64,000 bases of DNA from JAHEJJ01 sp965212205 (GCA_965212205.1 CBDBUX010000018.1:1-64000); one strand, 5' to 3'; positions 36,890 to 46,389 are shown, counted from the stretch's first letter. Notes: generated from the letters alone by a model not told the origin. Numbers and translations are program-made.

Positions 36890-37828
36890 TTAACTAGCCT
36901 CCAATATTTTTTTTAATACCAATTGTGCCGCAAAAGTTCGGTTGTTGGCCTGCTCATGTACCAGGGATTTATTGCTGTCGAGCACAGCATCTTCAACCAC
37001 AACATTCCTCCGAACGGGCAGGCAATGCATAAAGTTAGCATTACCCAACTTTTTTTCTGTCATCATCCAGTCCCTGTTCTGATTCAAGACCTTCCCATAG
37101 TCCTGGTAACTGCTCCAGTTTTTTACGTATACAAAATCTGCATTTTCCAAAGCTTTCTGCTGGTCATATTCTACCCGGCAATTTCGGGTTATTTCATGAT
37201 TGAGTTCATATCCTGGCGGATGAGTGAGCACAAAGTCGGCCTGACCGATTTGCATAAGTTCAACAAATGAGTTCGCCACAGCATGGGGTAAGGGCCTGGG
37301 GTGAGGGGCCCATGACAATACCACCTTGGGAATTTTTGTTTTCTTGAATTCTTCAATGGTGATAGCGTCGGCCAGGGCCTGTAACGGATGATGGATAGAG
37401 CTTTCCATATTGATTATGGGCACCCCTGCGTATTTTGCAAATCCGTTAAGGACTAATTCGGCCTCATCGCTTTTTTTATCCTGAAGAGAGGCAAATGCCC
37501 GAACAGCCACAATATCGGAATATTGGGCCACCACTTGTGCAGCTTCTTTTATGTGTTCGGCGCTGTGCCGATCCATCACCGAACCCTCTTCAAAATCGAG
37601 TATCCAACCATCTTTGCCAATATTCATAACCATTACATCCATACCCAGATTAAGGGCAGCTTTATGTGTGCTCAAACGGGTTCTCAGGCTGCTGTTGAAA
37701 AAGAGCATAGCCAGGGTCTTATTTTGCCCCAGATCGCGAAAACGCAAAGGATCTTTCTTCAATTCTATGGCGGTTTTCACCCAATCAGACAGATCTTCGA
37801 TATCCTTAACAGTCAGATAATTCTTCAT
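36890..37828 (-). CDS. argF': N-acyl-ornithine carbamoyltransferase (N-acetyl or N-succinyl type)
   Basis: Transfers carbamoyl to the acylated ornithine. The 312-residue enzyme has the carbamoyl-phosphate motif FFNSSLRTRLSTHKAAL, where SxRTR replaces the STRTR of classical enzymes, the HHPLQALADAITI motif and the C-terminal HCLPVRRNVVVEDAVLD. VMDRHSAEHIKE and the VINME-like stretch (PIINMES) are typical of the transcarbamylases found in Xanthomonas and Bacteroidota that use N-acetyl- or N-succinyl-ornithine rather than free ornithine. Which of the two acyl groups is used cannot be decided from sequence reading alone. It overlaps argD by four bases. Confidence 0.9.
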   Translation of the reverse strand: MKNYLTVKDIEDLSDWVKTAIELKKDPLRFRDLGQNKTLAMLFFNSSLRTRLSTHKAALNLGMDVMVMNIGKDGWILDFEEGSVMDRHSAEHIKEAAQVVAQYSDIVAVRAFASLQDKKSDEAELVLNGFAKYAGVPIINMESSIHHPLQALADAITIEEFKKTKIPKVVLSWAPHPRPLPHAVANSFVELMQIGQADFVLTHPPGYELNHEITRNCRVEYDQQKALENADFVYVKNWSSYQDYGKVLNQNRDWMMTEKKLGNANFMHCLPVRRNVVVEDAVLDSNKSLVHEQANNRTFAAQLVLKKILEAS

Positions 37829-38952
37829 GTCAATTCGGCTTTAAGTGCAGTGATTAATCTTTGGATTTCTTCTTTTCCAATGCTAAGTGCCGGTAAGATC
37901 CTCAGCACATTTTTGTTTTTTGAACTACCGGTAAAAATTCGATAGTGATAAATGAGCTTTTCCCTTAGTTTAGCTACCTCAAAATCGAATTCGAGACCCA
38001 GCATAAGACCTCTGCCCTTCACTTGTTTTACCCCGGGGATATCTAATGCCATACTCTTAAAAACCTTCTCCATTTCCATTGCATTTTCCATCAGGTTTTC
38101 TTGTTCGATAACCTCCAATACTGAATTTGCGGCGGCACAGGCTAAATGATTTCCACCGAAAGTAGTACCCAGCATACCGTAGCGCGCTTCAAATTTGTTG
38201 TGTATCAATACGCCTCCTACCGGAAACCCATTGCCCATACCTTTCGCCATTGTGATCAGGTCGGGGACTATGCCATGGTGCTGAAAGCCAAAGAACCTGC
38301 CCGTTCTCCCAAAACCACATTGCACTTCGTCTGCTATCAGAACGATGTCTTTTTCCCTGCACTTCCTTGAAAGCAGCTCACAGAATTCCGTGGTGGGCTG
38401 ATCTAATCCTCCAACACCCTGAACTGCCTCCAAAATCACTGCAGAGACCTCCTTATCTTCTATGGCTTTCAAAAAACCCTCAGTATCGTTTAGCTCAAGG
38501 AATTCAACAGGCTGAAATTTATTGATAGGAGCCTGAATTGAATGGTTGTCTGTAACGGCCACGGCGGCAGAAGTTCTTCCGTGAAAGCCATTTTTGAAAG
38601 CGATCACTTTTGCCTTACCGGTATAGAAGGAAGCCAGTTTAAGGGCATTCTCGTTGGCTTCGGCCCCGGTACTGCACAAAAATAGCTTGTAATCCTTGCA
38701 CTGAGATATGGATTGAAGTTTTTGCGCGAGTTTGTGCTGTAGCGGATTTATCACCGAGTTGCTATAAAAGCCAATATGATCCAGTTGCTGTTTCAGTCGC
38801 TTTTTATAGTGTGGATGGGAATGTCCGATCGATATTACAGCATGACCGCCATAAAGGTCGAGGTAAGATTCGCCCTGTGTATCGGTTATATAAGACCCCT
38901 CGGCCGATTCCGGTACAATGTCGTACAAAGGATAAACTTCAAATAGCTCCAT
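37825..38952 (-). CDS. argD: Acetylornithine aminotransferase
   Basis: PLP-dependent class III aminotransferase of 375 residues that makes N-acyl-ornithine from N-acyl-glutamate semialdehyde. Motifs include GTEANENALKLA-like CSTGAEANENALKLAS, GFHGRTSAAVAVT, IADEVQCGFGRTG, and the PLP lysine in TMAKGMGNGFPVGG. It lies three bases downstream of proC and overlaps the next gene argF' by four bases. Confidence 0.94.
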   Translation of the reverse strand: MELFEVYPLYDIVPESAEGSYITDTQGESYLDLYGGHAVISIGHSHPHYKKRLKQQLDHIGFYSNSVINPLQHKLAQKLQSISQCKDYKLFLCSTGAEANENALKLASFYTGKAKVIAFKNGFHGRTSAAVAVTDNHSIQAPINKFQPVEFLELNDTEGFLKAIEDKEVSAVILEAVQGVGGLDQPTTEFCELLSRKCREKDIVLIADEVQCGFGRTGRFFGFQHHGIVPDLITMAKGMGNGFPVGGVLIHNKFEARYGMLGTTFGGNHLACAAANSVLEVIEQENLMENAMEMEKVFKSMALDIPGVKQVKGRGLMLGLEFDFEVAKLREKLIYHYRIFTGSSKNKNVLRILPALSIGKEEIQRLITALKAELT

Positions 38953-38955
38953 AAT

Positions 38956-39753
38956 CTAGTTTGCAGATTTAAACTCGCCGATCTTCTCAAAAGAAGCGAC
39001 AATACCACGGATCAATGAAGAACTCAATCCCTGATGCTCCATTTCGTTAAGCCCTTGGATGGTGCACCCCATAGGAGTGGTTACTTTGTCTATTTCTTCT
39101 TCAGGGTGATTACCCGACTCAATGAGTAGTCCTGCGGCTCCATTACAGGTGTGCATGGCCAGTTCCTGGGCTTCTCTGGCATCGAACCCCAATTGAATGG
39201 CGCCCTGGGTTGTTGCCCGGATCAAACGCATCCAGAAGGCAATTCCACTGGCACATATCACTGTTGCGGCTTGCATCAGTTCTTCCGGGATTTCCAGGGT
39301 ATGCCCCATCCGGTCAAAAATGGCGGTGGCCAGCTCGATTCGTTTTTTACCCATATCGTTACTGCATACACAGGTCATCGATTTCCCTACTGAAATTGCG
39401 GTATTTGGCATACTTCTGATAATATAGGCCTGGGTTCCCAGTATAGATTCCATTTTTTCAATACTAAATCCAGTTATAGTAGAAATCAGGACGTGTTTCT
39501 CGGTCAAAAGCGGTTTTACCTCCTGGAGGATATCACTAAAATGTCCTGGCTGTACAGCAAAGATCAGCACATCTGATTCTTTTACTGCCTTGCTATTGTC
39601 TGAGCCAACAGTTACATTTCCATAGTTCTCAAAATGACGGATACTTTCAGGGTTCCTTTTGGTGAGGTACATAGTTGTAGCACCATTGCTGTGAAGTATT
39701 CCTTTCGCTATAGATAACCCAAGATTTCCAGCGCCGATTATTGCGATTTTCAT
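38956..39753 (-). CDS. proC: Pyrroline-5-carboxylate reductase
   Basis: Final proline-synthesis enzyme: pyrroline-5-carboxylate to proline with NAD(P)H. The 265-residue protein begins with the Rossmann motif IAIIGAGNLGLSIAKGIL, has LIFAVQPGHFSDIL and ends in TTPMGCTIQGLNEMEHQG, the ProC signature region (usual form TSPGGTT..al..le..g). Its presence inside the arginine operon links arginine and proline pools. proA and proB, often nearby in relatives, are not in this window. Confidence 0.92.
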   Translation of the reverse strand: MKIAIIGAGNLGLSIAKGILHSNGATTMYLTKRNPESIRHFENYGNVTVGSDNSKAVKESDVLIFAVQPGHFSDILQEVKPLLTEKHVLISTITGFSIEKMESILGTQAYIIRSMPNTAISVGKSMTCVCSNDMGKKRIELATAIFDRMGHTLEIPEELMQAATVICASGIAFWMRLIRATTQGAIQLGFDAREAQELAMHTCNGAAGLLIESGNHPEEEIDKVTTPMGCTIQGLNEMEHQGLSSSLIRGIVASFEKIGEFKSAN

Positions 39754-39789
39754 ATGTCTTTTGTTTGATTCATAATTGTAATATATATC

Positions 39790-40764
39790 TTAAAACACCC
39801 CGGCCTTTAGTTTCAAACCTTCCTGCTGATCCAGGCCGAACATCAGGTTCATGTTCTGAATCGCCTGGCCCGATGCTCCTTTGATCAGGTTATCTATGGC
39901 CGATGTTATCAGAAGGATATCGTTGTGCTTGTGAAGGTGAAGATGACATTGATTTGTATTTACCACTTGTTTTAACTCGATGGGTTGCTCCACAAGCTGG
40001 GTAAAAGCTGCATCTGAATAGAAGTTCTGATATAATTCGATGGATTCAGATTCACTTCCACCAAACTCGGTATAGGCGGTAATGAGGATACCCCTGCTGA
40101 AATTTCCCCTGTGGGGTAAAAAATAGAGATGCCCGGCCTCCTTTTGTAAAGAAGCGATAGATTGGTTTACTTCTTTCAGATGTTGGTGTGTGAAAGGTTT
40201 ATACCAGGAGAGATTATTATTTCGCCAGCTGAAATGTGTTGTTGGTGATGGCTTAATTCCTGCCCCTGTACTTCCGGTAATCCCATTGATATGAACAGAC
40301 GATTCTAAGCGCTGTTGGTGCGCCAATGGGAGTAAGGCCAGTTGAATTGCGGTGGCAAAACATCCAGGGTTGGCAACATTCTGGGCTTTAGAGATCTCAT
40401 CGGCCAACAATTCTGGTAAGCCATAAACAAAAGACCGCTCGCCCAAAACCGAATCTTCTCTATGTCTGAAATCGGTACTTAGATCAATGATTTTGGTGTG
40501 GCTCGAAAATTTATGCTTCCCTAAAAATTCACGTGAATGTCCGTGTCCAAGACAAAGAAAGACCACGTCTGCTCTGGTGTTGACCTTATCTGTAAATAAG
40601 AGGTCTGTGATACCTGTCAGATCTGCATGCGCTGCCGATATTTTAGTGCCGGGACGGGTACTGCTCAGCACAAAATCAAGGGACACGTTCTCGTGTTGAA
40701 GAAGAAGGCGAATTAGTTCACCTCCGGTATAACCCGACCCTCCTACAATTCCTGCTTTAATCAT
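39790..40764 (-). CDS. argC: N-acetyl-gamma-glutamyl-phosphate reductase
   Basis: NADPH-dependent reduction of N-acyl-glutamyl phosphate to the semialdehyde. The 324-residue enzyme has the Rossmann start GIVGGSGYTGGELIRLLLQH and the catalytic cysteine in VANPGCFATAIQLALLPL. The HRGNFSRGILITAY segment (His of the active site) is also typical. It overlaps argG by eight bases. Confidence 0.95.
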   Translation of the reverse strand: MIKAGIVGGSGYTGGELIRLLLQHENVSLDFVLSSTRPGTKISAAHADLTGITDLLFTDKVNTRADVVFLCLGHGHSREFLGKHKFSSHTKIIDLSTDFRHREDSVLGERSFVYGLPELLADEISKAQNVANPGCFATAIQLALLPLAHQQRLESSVHINGITGSTGAGIKPSPTTHFSWRNNNLSWYKPFTHQHLKEVNQSIASLQKEAGHLYFLPHRGNFSRGILITAYTEFGGSESESIELYQNFYSDAAFTQLVEQPIELKQVVNTNQCHLHLHKHNDILLITSAIDNLIKGASGQAIQNMNLMFGLDQQEGLKLKAGVF

Positions 40765-41947
40765 GATTCTTCGCTATTTGGTTTGCTATTTTCCCAGGAT
40801 TTGAGAGTATTTTAATAAAGCCTTTGGCATCTTCTGCAGTCCACCCTTTGTTCATCTCACCATAACTACCAAAACCGCTGTCCATAAGATCGTAGGGAGA
40901 TCGAATACCATCGAGGGTAAATCGATAGGGATGGAGCGTTATAAAGACCTCGCCGGATACTTTTTTCTGGGTATCTTCGAGAAAGGCTTCGATATTCCGC
41001 ATAACCTCGTCGAGATAATTCCCTTCATGAAGTAACATCCCATAGAAGTTTCCCAATTGTTCTTTTTGATACTGCTGCCATTTACTCAGCGTATGTTTTT
41101 CGAGAAGATGATGGGCTTTAATGATCAATAAGGGCGCTGCTGCTTCGAAACCCACTCGTCCTTTGATACCGATAATGGTATCTCCCACGTGTATATCTCT
41201 GCCGATAGCATACTTACCACCGAGTTCGTTGAGTTGTTCTATAATAGCGACTGCCTTGTCGGCTTTATCATTGACTGCCACCACTTCACCTCTGTCGAAG
41301 CTCAATTTTATCTGCAAGGCCTCAGTGTCCTGAAGCGGGCTGGGATAGGCTTCTTCCGGTAATGGTAAGTGAGAGGTCAGCGTTTCGTCTCCACCAACCG
41401 AGGTGCCCCACAGACCTTTATTGATGCTATACCTGGCTTTTTCCCAGTTCATATCGATACCTTCTTCTTTAAGGTAGGCGATCTCCTCTTCCCGCGATAA
41501 TTTATGATCGCGAATCGGTGTCACAATTTCCAGTTCAGGTGCCAGGATCTGAAAAATACTATCGAATCGGACCTGATCATTTCCGGCCCCGGTACTCCCA
41601 TGGGCGATATGGGTGGCTTCGGTATTTGCAGCAAATTTTACTATTTCTATAGCTTGCACGATACGCTCTGCACTTACCGACAAGGGATAGGTGTTATTTC
41701 TAAGGACATTGCCGAAGATCAGATATTTTATTACCGTATCGTAGTACGACTGAACCGCGTTTACAGAAGTAAAGGTTTTTGCTCCCAGTGCAATTGCCTT
41801 CTTCTCAGTTTCAGCGATTTCATCCTGGGTAAATCCTCCCGTATTGATGCTTACGGCATGCACCTCGAACCCCTTTTCTTTTGAAAGAAATTTTGTGCAA
41901 TAGGAAGTATCCAAACCTCCACTATAGGCTAGTACCAATTTTTTCAT
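40757..41947 (-). CDS. argG: Argininosuccinate synthase
   Basis: ATP-dependent condensation of citrulline and aspartate. The 396-residue enzyme starts with the ATP pyrophosphatase loop LAYSGGLDTSYCTKFL and has the conserved HGSTGAGNDQVRF. DRGEVVAVN and IGIKGRVGFEAAAPLLI follow as in other members. It overlaps the upstream GNAT gene by four bases (ATGA), which indicates translational coupling. Confidence 0.96.
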   Translation of the reverse strand: MKKLVLAYSGGLDTSYCTKFLSKEKGFEVHAVSINTGGFTQDEIAETEKKAIALGAKTFTSVNAVQSYYDTVIKYLIFGNVLRNNTYPLSVSAERIVQAIEIVKFAANTEATHIAHGSTGAGNDQVRFDSIFQILAPELEIVTPIRDHKLSREEEIAYLKEEGIDMNWEKARYSINKGLWGTSVGGDETLTSHLPLPEEAYPSPLQDTEALQIKLSFDRGEVVAVNDKADKAVAIIEQLNELGGKYAIGRDIHVGDTIIGIKGRVGFEAAAPLLIIKAHHLLEKHTLSKWQQYQKEQLGNFYGMLLHEGNYLDEVMRNIEAFLEDTQKKVSGEVFITLHPYRFTLDGIRSPYDLMDSGFGSYGEMNKGWTAEDAKGFIKILSNPGKIANQIAKNHD

Positions 41948-42561
41948 GAGGTCTTATTATTGAGGAACAGCCGGGTTTTTATTTTTTGCAGACGTTTAAA
42001 TGCCTTGCTGTTCAGTTTATCTTTTTTTATTTTGATGCGTTTGTCCGGGTCGTATAGCATTCCGGTACAGAGGCACATTTTCCGATCGGTCCTGGTCAGG
42101 ACATCAAAATTCTTGCATGTCTGACAACCCCTCCAAAATTCCGGATCATCCGTAAGTTCAGAAAATGTTACAGGTTTATACCCAAGCTCGTAATTCATCT
42201 TCATCACAGCAAGTCCTGTGGTGATTCCAAAAATCTTTGCCTCTGGAAATTTCTTCCTGGAAAGCTCGAAGATGGTTCGCTTTATTTTTTTGGCCAAACC
42301 CAGCTTCCTGTAATCCGGATGGACTATTAGACCAGAATTGGCAACAAATTTCTTATGGCCCCATACTTCGATATAACAAAACCCGGCAAAATTGTCGCCG
42401 TCCAGGGCAATGACCGCATTTCCGTCGACCAGGCGTTTAATAATATATTCTGCCGATCTTTTTGCGATACCTGTACCTCTTACCTGGGCCGATTCAGAGA
42501 TAGTCTCACTGATGACCTGTGCATACTTTATATGTGACTCATTTGCAATTGCAATTTTCAT
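41944..42561 (-). CDS. GNAT-family N-acetyltransferase with a C-terminal cysteine cluster, first gene of the arginine operon
   Basis: A 205-residue protein with an acetyl-CoA-binding GNAT core: LIVHPDYRKLGLAKKIKRTI is the pyrophosphate-binding region (R/QxxGxG/A type). After the core come four cysteines (RGCQTCKNFDVL, KMCLCTGMLYDP) that could form a zinc site, then a highly basic tail (Lys-rich, about 30 residues). It heads the operon and overlaps argG by four bases. The linear arginine route with argE needs an N-acyl-glutamate synthase, and no argA or argJ is in the operon, so this gene is the best candidate for that first step. That is inference; the family also includes unrelated transferases. 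Confidence 0.85.
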   Translation of the reverse strand: MKIAIANESHIKYAQVISETISESAQVRGTGIAKRSAEYIIKRLVDGNAVIALDGDNFAGFCYIEVWGHKKFVANSGLIVHPDYRKLGLAKKIKRTIFELSRKKFPEAKIFGITTGLAVMKMNYELGYKPVTFSELTDDPEFWRGCQTCKNFDVLTRTDRKMCLCTGMLYDPDKRIKIKKDKLNSKAFKRLQKIKTRLFLNNKTS

Positions 42562-42607
42562 TGCCTTGAATATTTATGAAGAAATAGAAAGATTATTGAA
42601 GGTTTGC

Positions 42608-42629
42608 GGAAATGGACGCACCTATTTCC
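42608..42629 (-). promoter_or_regulatory. Leader hairpin upstream of the arginine operon
   Basis: Perfect 6-bp stem GGAAAT/ATTTCC with a 10-base loop, 46 bases before the GNAT start. There is no T run after it, so it is not a terminator. A -7-like element TACATTTG lies at 42732-42739 on the minus strand, which would give a leader of about 160 bases holding this hairpin and a GC-rich stretch (42637-42680). It may be a regulatory leader or a protein-binding dyad. Confidence 0.35.
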
Positions 42630-42770
42630 AATACAGAAGCACACCCTTACGGGCGGGGACGAACGCGGAACAAGGAAGGGGTGATAGAATTTAACCCTGT
42701 GATATGTTGTGCTTCATTATTCATTGAACACCAAATGTACAAATAAAATTGAACTGGTATAATCGTGATG

Positions 42771-44132
42771 TTAATTTTTCGAAATTGTCAATTTTGACCC
42801 CTCTCGCCTGACAATTTCATAGATCATAAAACCGAATACGATGATATACTCAAAGGCGAGCAACCAAGGTTGTTCTTCAAATCCATCCTTTCCATAGGCC
42901 GAGTAACTCAAAAAAATCATCGCCGACCATACGAGCGGAAAACGGTATTCGGTAAACAGACATAATACCACAAGCGATACGATATACCACGGGTGGACGG
43001 TGGTAGCGACGAAATAATAAATGCCCAAAACCCATAGCATCGCGAGCAGCAAGGAGGATAATCTTTCTCTTTTTACGCGAATGGCATATATCAGCGTCGC
43101 TATGATTACCACATAAGGGATGATCTTGCCATAGGTCTTAATCAAATGCCAGGGTTTAATATCCAAATGGACACCAGCCTGCTTCAGCCCATTATATAGA
43201 CCGGCATTGAATTCAAAATTGGAAAACCAGAGACCAACTGTTTGGCTGTAGTGTTCAGTAAATTCAGGGATATAAAATGGCCAGAGAACAGCAAGTGCAA
43301 TGAATAGTAAAAGACCATAAAACAGCAAGAGTTTTTTGTGGTCAAAATAGAAGAGAAATAAAGGAAGGAAAAGCAAAGGGATCAGCTTTATTTGGATCGA
43401 CAGTGCTAATAGGATTGCGGCCCCCCACCAGTTTTGTTTAGACAGAAGATAAACAGACCACACAAAGAAAAAGAGCATCACTCCTTCGAAATGAAGGTTT
43501 CCTGTCAGTTCGATGATGACCAAGGGATTTAAAAAATACCAAAAGACCAGGTGTGGAGATCTGTTCAGATTTTTCAGAAGTTTTCTTCCGAAGTATAACA
43601 AGCCTAGATCGGCCATGATAATAATTAATCTCATGGCGATTACTGAACCGAGGATTTTATGTGATCCTAAAAAAGCAGCAAGAGTAAACAGCACTTGATT
43701 CAAAGGAGGATAATTGCTATAATTCCTCGCGCTAAGTTCACCCATTCCTTCGTGCAAAAGGGCACCATTTTCGGGCACAGCCACCGCCTGGGTCATGATG
43801 TTATCGGGAGTAAAAAGGTAGGGACTGATGCCCTGGAGCACCATTTCTCCATCCCAGATAAATCGGAAATAATCCTGTGAAAGGCCTGGAAGTCCTACCA
43901 GAAAAACAAGTCTGAAGAGTACTCCGGCTACCAGAAGAAACTTTAAATTCCATTTTTCGAACTGGATCAGCTTGAAGCAAAAGAAGAACAATGCCCCATA
44001 GAGCGTGATCAGCCTTACAAAATCGCTACGCTCCAGATGATAAGCGAACACAAAATAAAACAGGGTGCTCGCTATAACGATCAGGATTGGAAATCGGTGT
44101 AATTTCCAATACGAAGCAAATTGGTTTATCAT
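42771..44132 (-). CDS. Polytopic membrane glycosyltransferase, GT-C/GT87-like
   Basis: A 453-residue integral membrane protein with around a dozen hydrophobic helices. A loop after the second or third helix has the acidic motif SQDYFRFIWDGEMVLQG, resembling the catalytic Asp region of polyprenol-phosphate-sugar-dependent mannosyltransferases (GT87/DUF2029-like). It lies downstream of two GT2 genes on the same strand; one of them resembles a polyprenyl-phosphate sugar synthase that could supply its donor. Probable role: adding a sugar to a lipid or glycan outside the membrane. Donor and acceptor are unknown. Confidence 0.8.
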   Translation of the reverse strand: MINQFASYWKLHRFPILIVIASTLFYFVFAYHLERSDFVRLITLYGALFFFCFKLIQFEKWNLKFLLVAGVLFRLVFLVGLPGLSQDYFRFIWDGEMVLQGISPYLFTPDNIMTQAVAVPENGALLHEGMGELSARNYSNYPPLNQVLFTLAAFLGSHKILGSVIAMRLIIIMADLGLLYFGRKLLKNLNRSPHLVFWYFLNPLVIIELTGNLHFEGVMLFFFVWSVYLLSKQNWWGAAILLALSIQIKLIPLLFLPLFLFYFDHKKLLLFYGLLLFIALAVLWPFYIPEFTEHYSQTVGLWFSNFEFNAGLYNGLKQAGVHLDIKPWHLIKTYGKIIPYVVIIATLIYAIRVKRERLSSLLLAMLWVLGIYYFVATTVHPWYIVSLVVLCLFTEYRFPLVWSAMIFLSYSAYGKDGFEEQPWLLAFEYIIVFGFMIYEIVRREGSKLTISKN

Positions 44133-44213
44133 TTCAGCCTGGTTTGTGCTGTTACGAAGAACCGAAAAAATTAAAAATCAAACAACCGGTATCACAGAAA
44201 AGATAAGAGCAGT

Positions 44214-45698
44214 TTAGGCTTTGGCGATCAATGATTTGAAGAAGACAAACCCGAAGCCCAGGAACAGCATTAAATGGAACGGAAAGAGCCCAAAATCATT
44301 CAGTGGTATGGCACTGTACATCCCAAAAAGAAAATACACCATTAGTGCAAATTCTATAATCATATTCGGAGACATCTTAGTTGCCAGGTATTTATTGCCC
44401 TTCCAACTGTCGGATAAATTATTGATGTTGAACTTTGGAGTTCGTACAAATTCACTTCGTTTCCCCATATGCCCTTCCAGAACGGCCATGGAATTATGCA
44501 GTGAAAACCCTAGTGCTACCGAAAAGAAGGTGAAAAATAATTTGATATAGTCCACAAAGTTGTCAAAACTGCTTCCCTGGATGCTCTTATAGGTAAACCA
44601 ATAACAAACAAAAAGAATAATAGTACTGACGATAAAAAAGCTTGTTACCTCAAAAACCCAGGCAAGATGCCCGAAGGTATTCTTGATATAAAGCATAGGA
44701 ATACTGAGTACTGCAACGATAAAAACACACAGGAACATGGAGCTGTTCAACAGATGCATCACCCCGTGGAATTTGGTTTTGAAAGGAATGTTTTTAGCCG
44801 AGATTACAGACCAGACCGATTTTCTGAAATTCTCAGCACCGCCTTTATTCCATCTGAACTGTTGAGAACGTGCCGCACTGATGACTACAGGTAGTTCTGC
44901 AGGAGTTTCCACATCTTCCAGATATTTAAACTTCCAGTTCTTTAGTTGTGCCCGGTAACTTAAATCCAAATCTTCAGTTAGCGTATCTCCTTCCCAGTTT
45001 CCGGCGTCGATGATGCATTCTTTGCGCCAAATACCAGCGGTACCATTAAAATTGATGAAATGACCCTTGGCGTTTCGGCCAGCTTGTTCCAGAGTAAAGT
45101 GAGCATCGAGTGCGAAGGCCTGTATACGTGTTAATGTAGAGTATTCTCTATTGATATGTCCCCATCGGGTTTGCACCACCCCGATTTCCTCATCCTTAAA
45201 ATACACTACCGTTTTCTTCAGCCAGTCGCTGTCGGGCAGGAAATCCGCATCAAAAATGGCGATAAAATCACCCTTAGCAACGGTAAGCCCTTCCTTTAAT
45301 GCTCCGGCTTTGTACCCCTCCCGGTTAGAACGCCTGATATGCTTGATATCCAAACCTGTTTCACGCAAGGCATCAATACGCCCTGCCGTTTCCAGTACCG
45401 AATCGTCTGTAGAGTCGTCGAGAACCTGTATTTCCAGTTTGCTTTTCGGATATTCAATCCTGGCTATATTATCCAAAAGCCGCTCCACTACATATTCTTC
45501 ATTGTATATGGGAAGCTGAATGGTAACGGTTGGAATTTCTTTCGGGTCCAGGAGATTATATTTGGGGGCTACCTCATTTCTCCTTCTCTGCCCCAGATAG
45601 TTTACCAGAAGGTTGAGCTGAGCCAGACTGTAGAAAAAGATCAATATCAGCGCTATGCTGTAGATCGCGATAATCAAGTAAGAAATGGTTAGTGTCAT
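44214..45698 (-). CDS. Processive-type GT2 glycosyltransferase with membrane domains (cellulose/mannan synthase-like)
   Basis: A 494-residue membrane glycosyltransferase. It has an N-terminal helix, a GT2 domain with the sequential motifs QLPIYNEEYVVERLLDNI, DDSTDDS, FDADFLPDSDW and the acceptor-site motif QQFRWNKGG (QxxRW), and a C-terminal block of about four helices. The QxxRW motif and topology match processive beta-glycan synthases or ceramide-glucosyltransferase-like enzymes. The product could be a glucomannan-type or other polysaccharide. It lies one base after another GT2 gene. The GH113 mannanase encoded a few kilobases away may relate to such a polymer, but this is a guess. Confidence 0.88.
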   Translation of the reverse strand: MTLTISYLIIAIYSIALILIFFYSLAQLNLLVNYLGQRRRNEVAPKYNLLDPKEIPTVTIQLPIYNEEYVVERLLDNIARIEYPKSKLEIQVLDDSTDDSVLETAGRIDALRETGLDIKHIRRSNREGYKAGALKEGLTVAKGDFIAIFDADFLPDSDWLKKTVVYFKDEEIGVVQTRWGHINREYSTLTRIQAFALDAHFTLEQAGRNAKGHFINFNGTAGIWRKECIIDAGNWEGDTLTEDLDLSYRAQLKNWKFKYLEDVETPAELPVVISAARSQQFRWNKGGAENFRKSVWSVISAKNIPFKTKFHGVMHLLNSSMFLCVFIVAVLSIPMLYIKNTFGHLAWVFEVTSFFIVSTIILFVCYWFTYKSIQGSSFDNFVDYIKLFFTFFSVALGFSLHNSMAVLEGHMGKRSEFVRTPKFNINNLSDSWKGNKYLATKMSPNMIIEFALMVYFLFGMYSAIPLNDFGLFPFHLMLFLGFGFVFFKSLIAKA

Positions 45699-45699
45699 A

Positions 45700-46389
45700 T
45701 TATCGGAAACTGTATTTGAATATCCAACCCAAAATTTTTATGCCTGCAAATATAGTACCTTTTACCGTACCAGACACTTTGGATACCCCTATTCTTTTTT
45801 TATAACGCACTGGTACTTCGGTATATGCGAGTTGCTTTCTTAGTGCTTTAAGCTGCATTTCCACAGTCCAGCCGTAGGTTTTGTCTTCCATCGAGAGTTC
45901 CAGCAAACGGTCATATTTAATGGCTCTGAACGGTCCGAGATCTGTAAATCTGGCACCAAAAAATAACTTCATTAATTGGGTTGCCAACTTATTTCCGAAT
46001 ACCTGCTGAGGTGTCATCGACCCAGGCTCTCTTAATTCTTTAACCCTGGCCCCGATTACCAGATCTACATCTTCTTCGACAATTGGCCTGATAAGCTTTG
46101 TTAATTCGCCAGGATAATCGGAATAATCTCCGTCGATAAATACGATGATATCGGGCCTTTTGGATTGTTTGCCGACATAATTTATTCCACAAAGACAGGC
46201 ATAACCATAACCTTTCTTATTTTCAGAAAGGACGGTGGCCCCTGCCTCCCGGGCATTCCTAACGGTTTGATCCGTGGAATTATTGCTCACCACGATGATT
46301 TCTGAAACCAGGTCCGGGATCTCTTCAATTACTTTAGCAATCGACTCTTCTTCGTTATAAGCAGGAATAATTACCCTGACATCAGGCAT
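45700..46389 (-). CDS. GT2 glycosyltransferase, polyprenyl-phosphate sugar synthase-like
   Basis: A 229-residue soluble or peripheral GT2 enzyme. Motifs: VIIPAYNEEESIAKVIEEIP, VSNNSTDQT, and VFIDGDYSDYPGEL (DxD-like). The pattern resembles dolichyl/undecaprenyl-phosphate glycosyltransferases that load a sugar onto a lipid carrier, and it lacks the membrane anchors found in some relatives. It lies directly before a processive-type GT2 and the GT-C enzyme and may provide the lipid-linked donor for the latter. On the minus strand a perfect -7 element (TAGTTTTG, 46420-46427) lies about 30 bases upstream. Confidence 0.86.
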   Translation of the reverse strand: MPDVRVIIPAYNEEESIAKVIEEIPDLVSEIIVVSNNSTDQTVRNAREAGATVLSENKKGYGYACLCGINYVGKQSKRPDIIVFIDGDYSDYPGELTKLIRPIVEEDVDLVIGARVKELREPGSMTPQQVFGNKLATQLMKLFFGARFTDLGPFRAIKYDRLLELSMEDKTYGWTVEMQLKALRKQLAYTEVPVRYKKRIGVSKVSGTVKGTIFAGIKILGWIFKYSFR

